From NCBI GenBank assembly GCA_029974875.1, contig JARKQP010000006.1:1-20595 (forward strand): DNA of 20,595 nt, in the 5' to 3' direction. Positions within the stretch are counted from its first letter, which is position 1. The number at the start of each line of letters is the position of its first letter. This DNA is from Mobilitalea sp. Its GTDB lineage: Bacteria; Bacillota_A; Clostridia; Lachnospirales; Lachnospiraceae. Shown here piece after piece: positions 1-7,719 of this stretch. The notes below the pieces were generated by a model. The model saw nothing but the letters and a program-made list of their open reading frames with translations. It ran no database searches and was not told where the DNA came from. Both the position numbers and the translations under genes were made by a program.

Positions 1-18
1 GCCATTTGTTCAATTTTT

Positions 19-1062
19 CTACTCAGTATATAGCTTCGTAATTTTCTCGGCGCCAAGGGTCAGGGAAAGAGGCCCAAAGCTGTTCATGTTTTCGTCAAAG
101 TAATAGATCCGGCCATTTTTCACGGCATCCAGTGATTGCCACACGGAGCTTGCTTCCACGCTTTCAACCAAGGACTTAGCCACTTCAAAATTGTGTTGGA
201 ACACTATGTAATATGGGTTCATTTCAGCAACAGCCTCAAGGGAAAGGGTGTCGGCTGTATCCGTAAATCCCTCCGGCTTGGTCAGACCGAACGCCTCATA
301 ATATTTGGCTGTACCCTGAGAAATAAAGCTCTTACCATCGGTCCGGAAAAGGCCGAAGGTGCGGTCGGCATAAGGAGCCAGGGCTTCCTTTGTACCGGCA
401 ATTGTCTGCTCGGTGCTTTTAATGATCTCCTCAGCCTTTGTCTCCAATCCAATTACCTGTGCACAAAGCATTAACTGGTTCTGCCAGGTATCCGCATAGT
501 TTATCTGAATCACCGGTGCAATTGCCGCCAGCTGCTCATACTGGTCAAGTCCCGCCGGATTGTAGAAGGTCACAATCACATCGGGCTGGGATTCCAGGAC
601 CGCCTCTAAACTAAGATCCCTGGAATTACCGAGCATAATCATATCCCCATCCTTTAAGTAGGGCCATAATAGCTCGGAAGACTCAAGCGCTTCCATATCT
701 CCCTGCGCATTGCCAAGGGCAGCCGCCACCGGCGGTGCACCCAGCGCCAGAAAATGCTCCAGATACACTACATGGAGAAGAGCGACCCTTTCGGGCTTTG
801 CTTCCAGAACAACTTCGTTTCCGGCACCATCGGTAATGGTACGCGGCCAGGTTCCTTCTCCTGCTTCCCCAGTCTGATCCTCGTCCGGGGTTGTTACAGC
901 CGGTGTGCTCTCCTGCTGGGCAGCCCCGTCATTATCCTCAGTGGCAGCTCCACTGTTATCTGTCGCCGTAGTCTGGCTATTGTCCCCGGGCGAACTGCTG
1001 CAGCCTGCTAACAGCCCTGTCAAAAGTACAAGCGAGATAAATATCCCAATCCATTTCTTCAT
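19..1062 (-). CDS. Iron-siderophore ABC transporter substrate-binding lipoprotein
   Basis: This 347-residue lipoprotein belongs to the FecB/FhuD-like periplasmic-binding family (PF01497) and probably captures an iron-siderophore outside the membrane for an ABC permease. The signal peptide starts MKKWIG and ends in lipobox LLAGC, placing the lipidated cysteine at residue 21. A Thr/Asp/Glu-rich linker follows, then the binding domain, which opens with TITDGAGNEVVLEAKPERV, a typical start for this family. The reading frame is open back to 1197. I chose the ATG at 1062 because GGAGG lies just upstream (1071-1076 on the plus strand) and because the upstream extension is not signal-like and would overlap the AraC gene. 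No permease or ATPase gene is visible; if present they lie left of the window. An operator-like repeat at 1087-1102 matches one at the AraC promoter. The family is clear, but the exact siderophore cannot be told. Confidence 0.9.
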   Translation of the reverse strand: MKKWIGIFISLVLLTGLLAGCSSSPGDNSQTTATDNSGAATEDNDGAAQQESTPAVTTPDEDQTGEAGEGTWPRTITDGAGNEVVLEAKPERVALLHVVYLEHFLALGAPPVAAALGNAQGDMEALESSELLWPYLKDGDMIMLGNSRDLSLEAVLESQPDVIVTFYNPAGLDQYEQLAAIAPVIQINYADTWQNQLMLCAQVIGLETKAEEIIKSTEQTIAGTKEALAPYADRTFGLFRTDGKSFISQGTAKYYEAFGLTKPEGFTDTADTLSLEAVAEMNPYYIVFQHNFEVAKSLVESVEASSVWQSLDAVKNGRIYYFDENMNSFGPLSLTLGAEKITKLYTE

Positions 1063-1086
1063 AATTCTATTCCTCCAATCAATATG

Positions 1087-1118
1087 GTTAGATCCAACTA
1101 ACTTGTTGCGATAGTTAG
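1087..1118 (-). promoter_or_regulatory. Operator-like inverted repeats upstream of the siderophore-binding gene
   Basis: GTTAG-N6-CTAAC occupies 1087-1102. On the minus strand it reads GTTAGTTGGATCTAAC, identical at 15 of 16 positions to the plus-strand sequence at 2032-2047 in the AraC promoter. A further GTTAG at 1114-1118 forms a second inverted pair with CTAAC at 1098-1102. The site lies 25 bp upstream of the ATG at 1062, within the 5' leader or promoter region. It is probably the binding site of a regulator shared by both genes. The GGTTAG/CTAACC half-sites resemble those of DtxR/IdeR iron repressors, but the spacing differs and the protein is unknown. Confidence 0.6.
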
Positions 1119-1171
1119 TGTACCAAAACTCCTCTTTTGGGGGAATGGGTAAATTCTGAATCCGATATGGA

Positions 1172-1984
1172 TTATTCCTGATTTTTTCTGGCCTCACTGG
1201 GCGAGAGTCCGAAACGTTTGCGGAAGGACCGGCTGAAATACAGGGGATCCGGGCAACCTACTCCTGCTGCAATCTCCTTTACTGGTAAATGCCCTGTTAC
1301 CAGCATTTCCCGGGCACGGTTCAGCCGGTAATTGGTCAGATACTGCCCTGCACCCATGCCTGTATTTTTTCTAAATATGTAGTAAAGCTGGTTTTCATTG
1401 ACACCGTTCTGCCGCGCCAGCTCATGGATGGAAAGAGCCTCCATATAATGCTCATGGATATAAGTGGATACCTTTTCAAACAGCATCCCATCCCCTTTTT
1501 CTGCTTGGTTGCGGGCGCATATAAAAACCTCCTCCAATACGCAGCGAAACAGCGTTTCTTTCTGAAAGGCCGGCAGACCGCCCGGCTGGTTTGATATCTT
1601 CCAAAGGCGTAGTAGCAGCTCCATCAGGCGCGGACTATGCCCGACCGTTAATTCCGTATGCAGTCCGGGAAGGGAAATCCCCTCCTGCTCCGTGCCAAAC
1701 ACCTGGTATAAAACACAGATAAATTCCCATCTGGCATTTCCGATAACCCTCTTATCAAGACACATGTCCGCACCGCCTAAAATAACATTGCCCGGCTTAG
1801 CAATGTAAGGGACCCCGTTAAAATGATACTGCGCCTGGCCACTCAGGGGAAAGATAATGCCCGGATAAGGTGCCGATCTTTCCCTGCCGGAAGCGCCCGG
1901 CTCGATCATATAGCGGTATACCCCATGTACCTTAAAGAGAATCTTCCCGAAATGGGCGATAAGGCAATTCAAATCAATTTCCAT
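1172..1984 (-). CDS. AraC-family transcriptional regulator (siderophore uptake locus)
   Basis: A 270-residue regulator. The N-terminal half (about 1-150) looks like a cupin-type effector domain, with VHGVYRYMIEPG and a short YHFNGVPYIAKPGNVIL strand pattern. The C-terminal hundred residues form the AraC/XylS double helix-turn-helix: LSIHELARQNGVNENQLYYIF is the first HTH and VKEIAAGVGCPDPLYFSRSFRKRFGLSP the second. The ATG at 1984 follows an AGGAAAG ribosome site. The gene is upstream of, and co-oriented with, the siderophore-binding gene with a 109-bp gap. This resembles AraC-type activators of siderophore uptake such as Bacillus Btr, so a role in regulating iron uptake is likely but inferred. 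Its promoter carries a perfect inverted repeat (2021-2058) that shares its core with the site before the binding-protein gene, which suggests joint control. Confidence 0.85.
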   Translation of the reverse strand: MEIDLNCLIAHFGKILFKVHGVYRYMIEPGASGRERSAPYPGIIFPLSGQAQYHFNGVPYIAKPGNVILGGADMCLDKRVIGNARWEFICVLYQVFGTEQEGISLPGLHTELTVGHSPRLMELLLRLWKISNQPGGLPAFQKETLFRCVLEEVFICARNQAEKGDGMLFEKVSTYIHEHYMEALSIHELARQNGVNENQLYYIFRKNTGMGAGQYLTNYRLNRAREMLVTGHLPVKEIAAGVGCPDPLYFSRSFRKRFGLSPSEARKNQE

Positions 1985-2020
1985 GGTGATGGGCTTTCCT
2001 TTCTGTCCGTAAAAAACATT

Positions 2021-2058
2021 AAGATATATTGGTTAGTTGTATCTAACCAATATATCTT
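2021..2058. promoter_or_regulatory. Perfect 16-bp-arm inverted repeat overlapping the AraC promoter
   Basis: The arm AAGATATATTGGTTAG (2021-2036) and its exact complement (2043-2058) flank a 6-bp spacer, TTGTAT. The central 16 bp (2032-2047) recur with one change upstream of the siderophore-binding gene. The repeat overlaps the -10 region and expected start point of the minus-strand AraC promoter, which is the geometry of a repressor operator. Neither side has a T-tract, and no gene ends here, so a terminator role is unlikely. Confidence 0.7.
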
Positions 2059-2083
2059 ATCATATGTATACCATATTATACAA
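2054..2083 (-). promoter_or_regulatory. Putative promoter of the AraC regulator
   Basis: On the minus strand, -35 TTGTAT (2078-2083) is followed after 18 bp by -10 TAAGAT (2054-2059). The -10 is only 4/6 to consensus. It lies against the right arm of the 2021-2058 palindrome, so a protein bound there would block polymerase. Confidence 0.4.
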
Positions 2084-2190
2084 GGGTAATCTATAATCAT
2101 TTAAATAGTTTACCGGTAAAAATCCGATACCTCGCTGAAAACAGCGGGTACATTCCCTGGGACTGATATTTATATCTTATGCATTCTGGT

Positions 2191-2219
2191 TTGCTAAATG
2201 AATGATACCCACATATATA
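2191..2219 (+). promoter_or_regulatory. Putative hxlA-hxlB promoter
   Basis: TTGCTA (2191-2196), a 17-bp spacer and TATATA (2214-2219) form a plausible sigma-A promoter, giving a leader of roughly 60 nt before the hxlA start. Confidence 0.45.
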
Positions 2220-2287
2220 TGGTAAAACAGCCTTCCATCTGGTATACTTTACAGGAACGTTAATTTACCCGGAAATGGAGAATTTAT

Positions 2288-2926
2288 ATGAAATTACAAT
2301 TAGCCTTAGATGACATTACTTTGGATGCGGCCATTGAACTGGTTGGACGGGTGTCGGATCATGTGGACATTATTGAAATCGGTACACCCTTTTTGATTGA
2401 ATACGGCATGGAAGCTGTCCGTGCAATTAGAAAGCATTTCCCGGATAAAGAGATTCTCTGCGATGCCAAAATCATGGATGGGGGAACAATAGAGGCAAAT
2501 TCTGCATTTCGCGCCGGCTCTGATTATGTTACCGTTCTCGGTGTAACAGATGAGGCAACTCTTAGAGCGGTTGTCCAGACGTCTAAGCTCCACCAGAGGT
2601 CCGCCGTCGCCGACCTGCTTTGTGTAGAAAGCTTTGAGAAAAGTATCCCGGCACTGGAGGCTTTGGGAATAGATATGGTAGCCGTACATGTGGGGGTCGA
2701 CCAGCAGCTGTCAGGCCGCACTCCGTTGCAGGATCTGATTAAGATTAAGTCAATAGCAAAAAAAACCCGGGTTGCTGTCGCAGGCGGCATCGATTCCACC
2801 ACTTTGGCCGATTATATTGCGCAGAAACCAGACGTCATTATTGTAGGCGGAGCCATTATAAATGCGGCAGATCCGGCGGCGGAAGCCCAAAAAATATACA
2901 ATCAGATACAGGAGGCAAAGCAATGA
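2288..2926 (+). CDS. hxlA: 3-hexulose-6-phosphate synthase
   Basis: This 212-residue cytoplasmic TIM-barrel enzyme of the orotidine-phosphate-decarboxylase superfamily joins formaldehyde and ribulose 5-phosphate into 3-hexulose 6-phosphate, or runs the reverse reaction to make pentose phosphate. Visible family marks are LALD near the N-terminus (D8), the D-x-K-x-x-D active-site motif in DAKIMD (D59, K61, D64), HVGVD near residue 134, and the phosphate-binding VAGGID and VVGGAI segments. Full length fits HPS. The related 3-keto-L-gulonate-6-phosphate decarboxylase shares the fold, but an immediately following isomerase gene that overlaps by 4 bp (ATGA) points to HPS. GGAG precedes the ATG. Likely roles are formaldehyde detoxification or ribose-phosphate supply. 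No hxlR-type regulator is adjacent. Confidence 0.92.
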   Translation: MKLQLALDDITLDAAIELVGRVSDHVDIIEIGTPFLIEYGMEAVRAIRKHFPDKEILCDAKIMDGGTIEANSAFRAGSDYVTVLGVTDEATLRAVVQTSKLHQRSAVADLLCVESFEKSIPALEALGIDMVAVHVGVDQQLSGRTPLQDLIKIKSIAKKTRVAVAGGIDSTTLADYIAQKPDVIIVGGAIINAADPAAEAQKIYNQIQEAKQ

Positions 2927-3486
2927 ATATAAAAAATAATTTGGTTAACATTCTGGACGAACTAAAGCAGCATGCAGAAAAAATTGATAATCAGCAGCTG
3001 GAGCAATTTGTTAATGAAATCGCTGCAGCTAAAAGGATTTATGTAGCCGGTGCCGGCCGGTCCGGATTGGCAATCCGGGCCTTTGCTATGCGGTTGATGC
3101 ATTTGGGTAAGGATGTACACATGCTCGGTGATGTGACTGTACCACACGCCAATGCCGGCGATTTACTGTTGATCGGCTCCGGCTCCGGTGAGACAAAAAG
3201 CCTGGTCGCCGCAGGTGAAAAGGCCAAAAGCCATGGCATGAGAGTCGCCCTTAACACGATAGATAATACGTCAACCCTTGCGAAATTGGCCGATGTTATC
3301 ATCATATTGCCCGGAGCTTCCCAAAAGGTCCAAAATGGCGGAAAGAAGATAACCTCCATCCAACCAATGGGGTCGTCATATGAGCAATTAAGCTTGTTAG
3401 TTTACGATGCATTAATAATGGCATTAATGGAAAAGCTGGGCCAGACCAACGGCACAATGTTCGCGCGTCACGCAAATATCGAGTGA
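2923..3486 (+). CDS. hxlB: 6-phospho-3-hexuloisomerase
   Basis: A 187-residue single-SIS-domain isomerase that converts 3-hexulose 6-phosphate to fructose 6-phosphate, the step after HxlA. Motifs visible in order are VAGAGRSG (about 41-48), MLGDVTVPHANAGD (about 67-80), the phosphate-binding IGSGSGET (84-91) and QPMGSSYEQL, whose Glu (about 154) corresponds to the proposed catalytic residue of this family. The ATG overlaps the hxlA stop codon, so translation is probably coupled and the two enzymes made in fixed ratio. Length and domain limits are normal for the family. I see no strong terminator in the 218 bases before the next gene, although that gene has its own promoter. Confidence 0.92.
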   Translation: MNIKNNLVNILDELKQHAEKIDNQQLEQFVNEIAAAKRIYVAGAGRSGLAIRAFAMRLMHLGKDVHMLGDVTVPHANAGDLLLIGSGSGETKSLVAAGEKAKSHGMRVALNTIDNTSTLAKLADVIIILPGASQKVQNGGKKITSIQPMGSSYEQLSLLVYDALIMALMEKLGQTNGTMFARHANIE

Positions 3487-3602
3487 AGAGCTAAAAATGT
3501 GCTTTCAATTACTTCCCCAACATTGTCCAGCAACAAGTTTTCCCGTCGCAAACAGGATATTTTCAGATGTGGAGGCTGGGGTATTTTCTATTAGTATTAT
3601 AA

Positions 3603-3631
3603 TTGTCCCATATCCAGAAATGTGATATAAT
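3603..3631 (+). promoter_or_regulatory. Near-consensus extended -10 promoter for the AraC gene
   Basis: TTGTCC (3603-3608), exactly 17 bp, then TATAAT (3626-3631), preceded by TG one base upstream (extended -10). This implies a start near 3638 and a leader of about 67 nt. It excludes the in-frame ATG at 3603, which lies inside the -35 element. Confidence 0.8.
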
Positions 3632-3704
3632 AGAAGCCATAAAACAGCTTCTAAAAATCTCATTGGAAGATAATTATTCTATGAGCCTAAGCGGAGGGAA
3701 TTAT

Positions 3705-4781
3705 ATGGAGCCCATACCATTCCATCATATAGAAAAAGAGTATTTAAGCCCATTGGAAGAATTTATATACGAAAAATACCGTAATAATATCACTATCCTG
3801 AATACCCCAGACGATTACTCCCCTTCCATGAAAGCCTTAGCCGAGAAATACCCGGATATAGGTGCTAGCTTTTGTGAATTCTGGAACAATGTCCAAAATT
3901 CCAAGCTTACAGAGGAGCGGTACTTAAGCAGCGGTATGGATATTTCTGTCCGCAGTAATCTTAGATACCTTTCAAAACCAAAGCATACCCATCAGTTTTT
4001 CGAAATCTCCTTTGTTCTTGAAGGCTATTTTGAAAACATCGTTGAGGGCACCAGCCTGATGCTGAGGAAAGGGGATCTTTGCTTTCTGGCTCCTGACGTT
4101 CCTCACCAGTTTGTCATCAACAGCCATGATTCTATTGTCTACAACATACTTGTCCGCACCTCAACTTTTCAAAATACCTTTGCTAATATCTATGGAAATA
4201 ATGATATCATATCTGACTTTTTTACCAAGAACCTGTACCGTCATAAGCAAGGAACCTCTCCTTACATACTCTGTAAAACTGACGGAGAAGATATCTTCAG
4301 GCAACTGCTCCATCAGATGATTGAAGAAGAGCAGCGGCCCAAAAAATTTTCCCGGCGTTATATCAATAATTTGTTTGAATCGTTTATGCTTGAGCTTTTG
4401 AGAAGGCACGAATACCATTTTACTATCGGCGAAGCTACGGATAATATTGAAAACGAAAGCATAACCGCTATCCTGCGGTACATACAGGGTAATTATAATA
4501 GCCTCACCCTTTCGGATACAGCCAGGTTTTTTAACTATAGTGAGGCCCATCTGTCCCGGCTGGTTAAAAAATTTACCGGACAGAACTTCTCAGGAATCAT
4601 AAAAACAATTAAGCTCCAAAAGGCTTCTGCCCTTTTGTTAGAATCAAAAAAATCAATTTCTGAAATCGTGGAAGAAATCGGTTATACGGATAACAGCCAT
4701 TTCTATAAATCCTTTAAACAATATTATGGCATGACACCGATACAGTATAAAGAGCTTTACGAAAAGAATGAGCCTAAATAA
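3705..4781 (+). CDS. Cupin-AraC family transcriptional regulator
   Basis: A 358-residue sugar-type AraC regulator. After an N-terminal segment of about 85 residues comes a cupin sensor domain, recognised by HTHQFFEISFVLEGYFENIV and RKGDLCFLAPDVPHQF, whose histidines are the usual ligand-site positions. The last 100 residues are the AraC double HTH: LTLSDTARFFNYSEAHLSRLVKKF and ISEIVEEIGYTDNSHFYKSFKQYYGMTP. The frame is open upstream to 3603, but the ATG at 3705 follows GGAGGG (3693-3698), while the earlier ATG is within the promoter. The gene converges on the glycoside operon and shares its terminator. It is the nearest regulator and probably controls the operon in response to the imported sugar, though no binding site could be proved. 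Confidence 0.88.
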   Translation: MEPIPFHHIEKEYLSPLEEFIYEKYRNNITILNTPDDYSPSMKALAEKYPDIGASFCEFWNNVQNSKLTEERYLSSGMDISVRSNLRYLSKPKHTHQFFEISFVLEGYFENIVEGTSLMLRKGDLCFLAPDVPHQFVINSHDSIVYNILVRTSTFQNTFANIYGNNDIISDFFTKNLYRHKQGTSPYILCKTDGEDIFRQLLHQMIEEEQRPKKFSRRYINNLFESFMLELLRRHEYHFTIGEATDNIENESITAILRYIQGNYNSLTLSDTARFFNYSEAHLSRLVKKFTGQNFSGIIKTIKLQKASALLLESKKSISEIVEEIGYTDNSHFYKSFKQYYGMTPIQYKELYEKNEPK

Positions 4782-4823
4782 TACGCCCATCCATTAAGAA
4801 ATAGAATTATAAAGGTAGCTACC

Positions 4824-4867
4824 ATAAAGCAGGCTTACACTACTGTTCTTGTGCAAGCCTGCTTTAT
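4824..4867. terminator. Bidirectional terminator between AraC gene and GH78 operon
   Basis: A 17-bp stem with a single mismatch (4824-4840 pairing with 4851-4867, core AAAGCAGGCTT) closes a 10-base loop. The stem is followed by T-rich sequence on the plus strand (TATATTTTGG) and by TATGG then mixed sequence on the minus strand. It lies 42 bp past the AraC stop and 30 bp past the GH78 stop, as expected for a shared terminator of convergent genes. Confidence 0.85.
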
Positions 4868-4897
4868 ATTTTGGTGCATTATTTATTCTATTACCCG

Positions 4898-7621
4898 TCA
4901 GGGAACCTGGACACTAAAATAATATTTTCCGGAAACCAGATTCACTGCTACTTCACCGATCCTAAGCTCTGCAGTTGTATTAACCGGTATCTCAAGGTTG
5001 ATAGTACACTCCTTATCAACGATCTGCCATTCACAGGCTGCTTTACCGAATGGAGTTATATGGCTGCTCATTACATGGGTTAAGCCGCATTTTAAATCCG
5101 GTGAGAAGATAATATGCTTGTAGCCGGGCTTTCCTGCCGTGATTCCACCAACATTGCGATAGATCCAATCCCCGACACAGCCATAAGCATAATGATTATA
5201 GGAGGAATCCGTAAGCTTTCCTTCCGGTGTGATAGCTTCCCAGTTTTCCCAAATAGTTGTAGCCCCATGCTCAACCATATATAGCCAGGAGGGGCTCTTT
5301 GTCTGGAACAACAGCTCATACGCTATGTCTTTATACCCATTATCCGAAAGTACATCCAATAAAAATCCGACAGAAGAAAAGCCCGTGTCCAGGCACTTTC
5401 CATTTTCATAAATTAAAGTAGCCAATTTATCAGCTACTTTCTTTTTTAATTTACCTTCTGCTGCTCCTGACCTTAAAACCATCACATATAAACCTTGAAG
5501 CTTGCCGCCGGCAATGCTTCCGTCTTTTTCTATGTATTCCTCCTTTATTGCCTGCCTTATTTTTTTTAATAGTTTTTCTTTTTCAGCAATTATTTTTTTC
5601 AGCTTCCAGCCGGCATTGCTTTCCAACGCCTGACATACCCTGATAAAGGCTTCCACTGTAATTGCATACCAGGCGCTTCCTACCACAGCCCGGGTCTGCC
5701 GCCTTCCTTCATCGATACCCTGTGGAAGTTTTTGAAGGCTGGGTATTAACCAGTCGCCAAAATGATAGCCTTTATTCCACAGATAAGGATTCCTTTCCTT
5801 TTGCTTATCACTAAGTGTATCATAGTTGTCCGGTTTCATCTCCGCCTGTGACTGAACGAATTCCAAATACCTTTTCATACAATTAAAATTCTCTTTTAAG
5901 ACGCTGATATTTCCATAGCATTGATACAGATACCAAGGTAATATAACGCAGGTATCACTCCAGCCTGAGGATGTGATATCCCCACCCCCGATTTGCCGCT
6001 GCATCCATTCCTGCTTTGGAAAAGCCGGGATGATAACCGGTATTGCTCCGTTTTCCTTTTGTTCCGCCCTTAGGTTCATCAGCCAATTTTCAAGAAAATT
6101 TCTAATATTATAATTAAAGGCTCCTGTTTTTGCAAAGATCTGTATATCCCCCGTCCATCCGATCTTCTCCCGTTGGGGACAATCCGTAGGAATAGATACC
6201 ATGTTTCCCCGCTGGCTCCATACGATATTCTGATGAAGCCGTGTTAGCCCTTCGTCAGAACAATGGAATTCACCGGTCTTTTGCATCTGTGTAGTTAACA
6301 CGATAGCATTTATTTTTATTATCCGGCCTTTTTCTATTCCGGTCAGCCTGACATACCGGAATCCATGGTAGGTATAGGAAGGCCTCCAGGTCTGGATACC
6401 TTCCCGGCAGACCAAGACATCTGTCTGATCCTTATTCCGCCCCATGATATTACGCAGATAATTTCCTTCCACATCAAGCACTTCACAGTATTCCAAGGTA
6501 ATTTCCTGATATTCTGCTCCGTTTACAGTCATTTCTACTGTTCCCGCAATTACCTGCCCAAAGTCAATAATGCATTCACCCTTGCCGGAGGTAATCCAAC
6601 GCTCCGGAATTAACGCCTGATATTCAATGACACCGTCGATTGGCTGGCCAATCAGGTTGTCCTTGGTAAGGTCTGCTCCCCTGCAGTGCGCCCAGGAGGC
6701 ATCGTTAAAGCCTTCCCTTGTCCACCCCTGCTGCTCTTTGGTATTATCCCGCTTTTCCCCAATGTACAAATCTGCATATTGGGTTTCCGACTCATGGCAG
6801 CGGAAGCTATCATCACTGCATATTACCAGCCTGGTTCCATCCTCATAATCAACCTCCAGCTGGAGTATCAGGCCCAAGCGGTTGCCATACTGGCAGCTGC
6901 TGCCTATCAGCCCGATCCTGCCAATCCACCAGCCATCAGCTACAGTTACTGAGAGTACATTCTCACCTGATTTCAGATGTTTGCCCACATCATAGGTTTG
7001 ATAATATAAAAACTTAGGGTATGTACTGATCCCTGGATCTAAAAAGGTATTTCCCGCTTTCTCCCCATTCACAAACAGCTCATAGATGCCGTGGGCTGAT
7101 GCATATATACGGGCTTTCCTAACTTTTCTATCAATAAAGAAAGCTTTTCGGATATTCTGTGCCGGCAGGCACCTCACATGTCCCCCATAGTGCTTCGGAT
7201 CCGGCCGGAATACATGAAAGTAGGGGATCTCCTCCTCTTCTATGGCGTCCCTTTGCTCCGGCTCCACCCAATCAGCGAGGAAGCCTTCTTCCATCAATCC
7301 TGTTTCAAATAGTACGGGAATACTATAGGGGCTTTCCTGGTTTTGTTCGTCCCAGACACGGACAGAAACACCATACTCTGTTTTTGGCTGAAGTTCAGGA
7401 CCGGAATATATGATATAGGGATAATCATCTGCCTGCATTTTTCCACTGTCCCACATGGTCTTTCTTCCACTTTTCACTATGATCTGATGATAGATAATAC
7501 CCTTACCTTTATCATTACTTGATGTGGTGTAATGAAATACAGGTGTTTTATTGTCAATTCCAATAGGGTTCACACGCCCTTCCACATCCACGCTGTCTAC
7601 CTTGATAAAAGCTTCTTTCAT
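4898..7621 (-). CDS. Alpha-L-rhamnosidase, glycoside hydrolase family 78
   Basis: A 907-residue GH78 enzyme that releases terminal alpha-L-rhamnose from plant glycosides, flavonoid rutinosides or rhamnogalacturonan fragments. The N-terminal beta-sandwich region shows the typical WDSGKM, KTEYGVSVRVWD and HGIYELFVNGEKAG segments. The (alpha/alpha)6 barrel carries the catalytic-region motif DCPQREKIGWTGD near residues 480-492, holding the general acid Glu and its Asp neighbours, then GWSDTCVILPWYLY, and TIWENWEA near 788-795, which contributes the base Glu. No signal peptide is visible, so the enzyme should be cytoplasmic and act on imported substrate. The frame is open to 7654; the ATG at 7621 is preferred because AAAGGA precedes it and the extra 11 residues are not family-like. 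It is the last gene of the operon, 98 bp after a permease. Confidence 0.93.
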   Translation of the reverse strand: MKEAFIKVDSVDVEGRVNPIGIDNKTPVFHYTTSSNDKGKGIIYHQIIVKSGRKTMWDSGKMQADDYPYIIYSGPELQPKTEYGVSVRVWDEQNQESPYSIPVLFETGLMEEGFLADWVEPEQRDAIEEEEIPYFHVFRPDPKHYGGHVRCLPAQNIRKAFFIDRKVRKARIYASAHGIYELFVNGEKAGNTFLDPGISTYPKFLYYQTYDVGKHLKSGENVLSVTVADGWWIGRIGLIGSSCQYGNRLGLILQLEVDYEDGTRLVICSDDSFRCHESETQYADLYIGEKRDNTKEQQGWTREGFNDASWAHCRGADLTKDNLIGQPIDGVIEYQALIPERWITSGKGECIIDFGQVIAGTVEMTVNGAEYQEITLEYCEVLDVEGNYLRNIMGRNKDQTDVLVCREGIQTWRPSYTYHGFRYVRLTGIEKGRIIKINAIVLTTQMQKTGEFHCSDEGLTRLHQNIVWSQRGNMVSIPTDCPQREKIGWTGDIQIFAKTGAFNYNIRNFLENWLMNLRAEQKENGAIPVIIPAFPKQEWMQRQIGGGDITSSGWSDTCVILPWYLYQCYGNISVLKENFNCMKRYLEFVQSQAEMKPDNYDTLSDKQKERNPYLWNKGYHFGDWLIPSLQKLPQGIDEGRRQTRAVVGSAWYAITVEAFIRVCQALESNAGWKLKKIIAEKEKLLKKIRQAIKEEYIEKDGSIAGGKLQGLYVMVLRSGAAEGKLKKKVADKLATLIYENGKCLDTGFSSVGFLLDVLSDNGYKDIAYELLFQTKSPSWLYMVEHGATTIWENWEAITPEGKLTDSSYNHYAYGCVGDWIYRNVGGITAGKPGYKHIIFSPDLKCGLTHVMSSHITPFGKAACEWQIVDKECTINLEIPVNTTAELRIGEVAVNLVSGKYYFSVQVP

Positions 7622-7719
7622 ATTATGTGTTTCCTTTCGACCGTATGTAATCATGTCTTACCTTAGATTTCTAGTTCAATATACCCGGGTTTACCTGTCA
7701 TGACCCCGATCCATATATT

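Larger units (their letters stand above)
1985..2287. other. Divergent intergenic region between araC-type gene and hxlA
   Basis: These 303 gene-free bases hold control signals for both flanking genes. The left half has the AraC promoter and its palindrome. The right half has a 12-bp perfect palindrome, TTTACCGGTAAA (2109-2120), a small hairpin CGCTG-AAAA-CAGCG (2133-2146), a sigma-A-like promoter (2191-2219) and an imperfect copy of the palindrome, TTTACCCGGAAA (2264-2275), next to the hxlA ribosome site. No small reading frame here has convincing coding character. Confidence 0.6.

Noticed and set aside
1063..1197. N-terminal extension of the siderophore-binding protein frame to 1197
   Set aside because: The extension puts 45 polar residues before a complete lipoprotein signal peptide, overlaps the AraC gene and covers the operator, while the ATG at 1062 has a strong ribosome site.
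3487..3600. CCCCA/TGGGG pairing after hxlB as a terminator
   Set aside because: The stem is only five pairs with a loop of more than 50 bases, too weak to call.
3603..3704. Earlier AraC start at 3603
   Set aside because: This ATG lies inside the -35 element of a near-consensus promoter, so it would not be in the transcript; 3705 follows GGAGGG.
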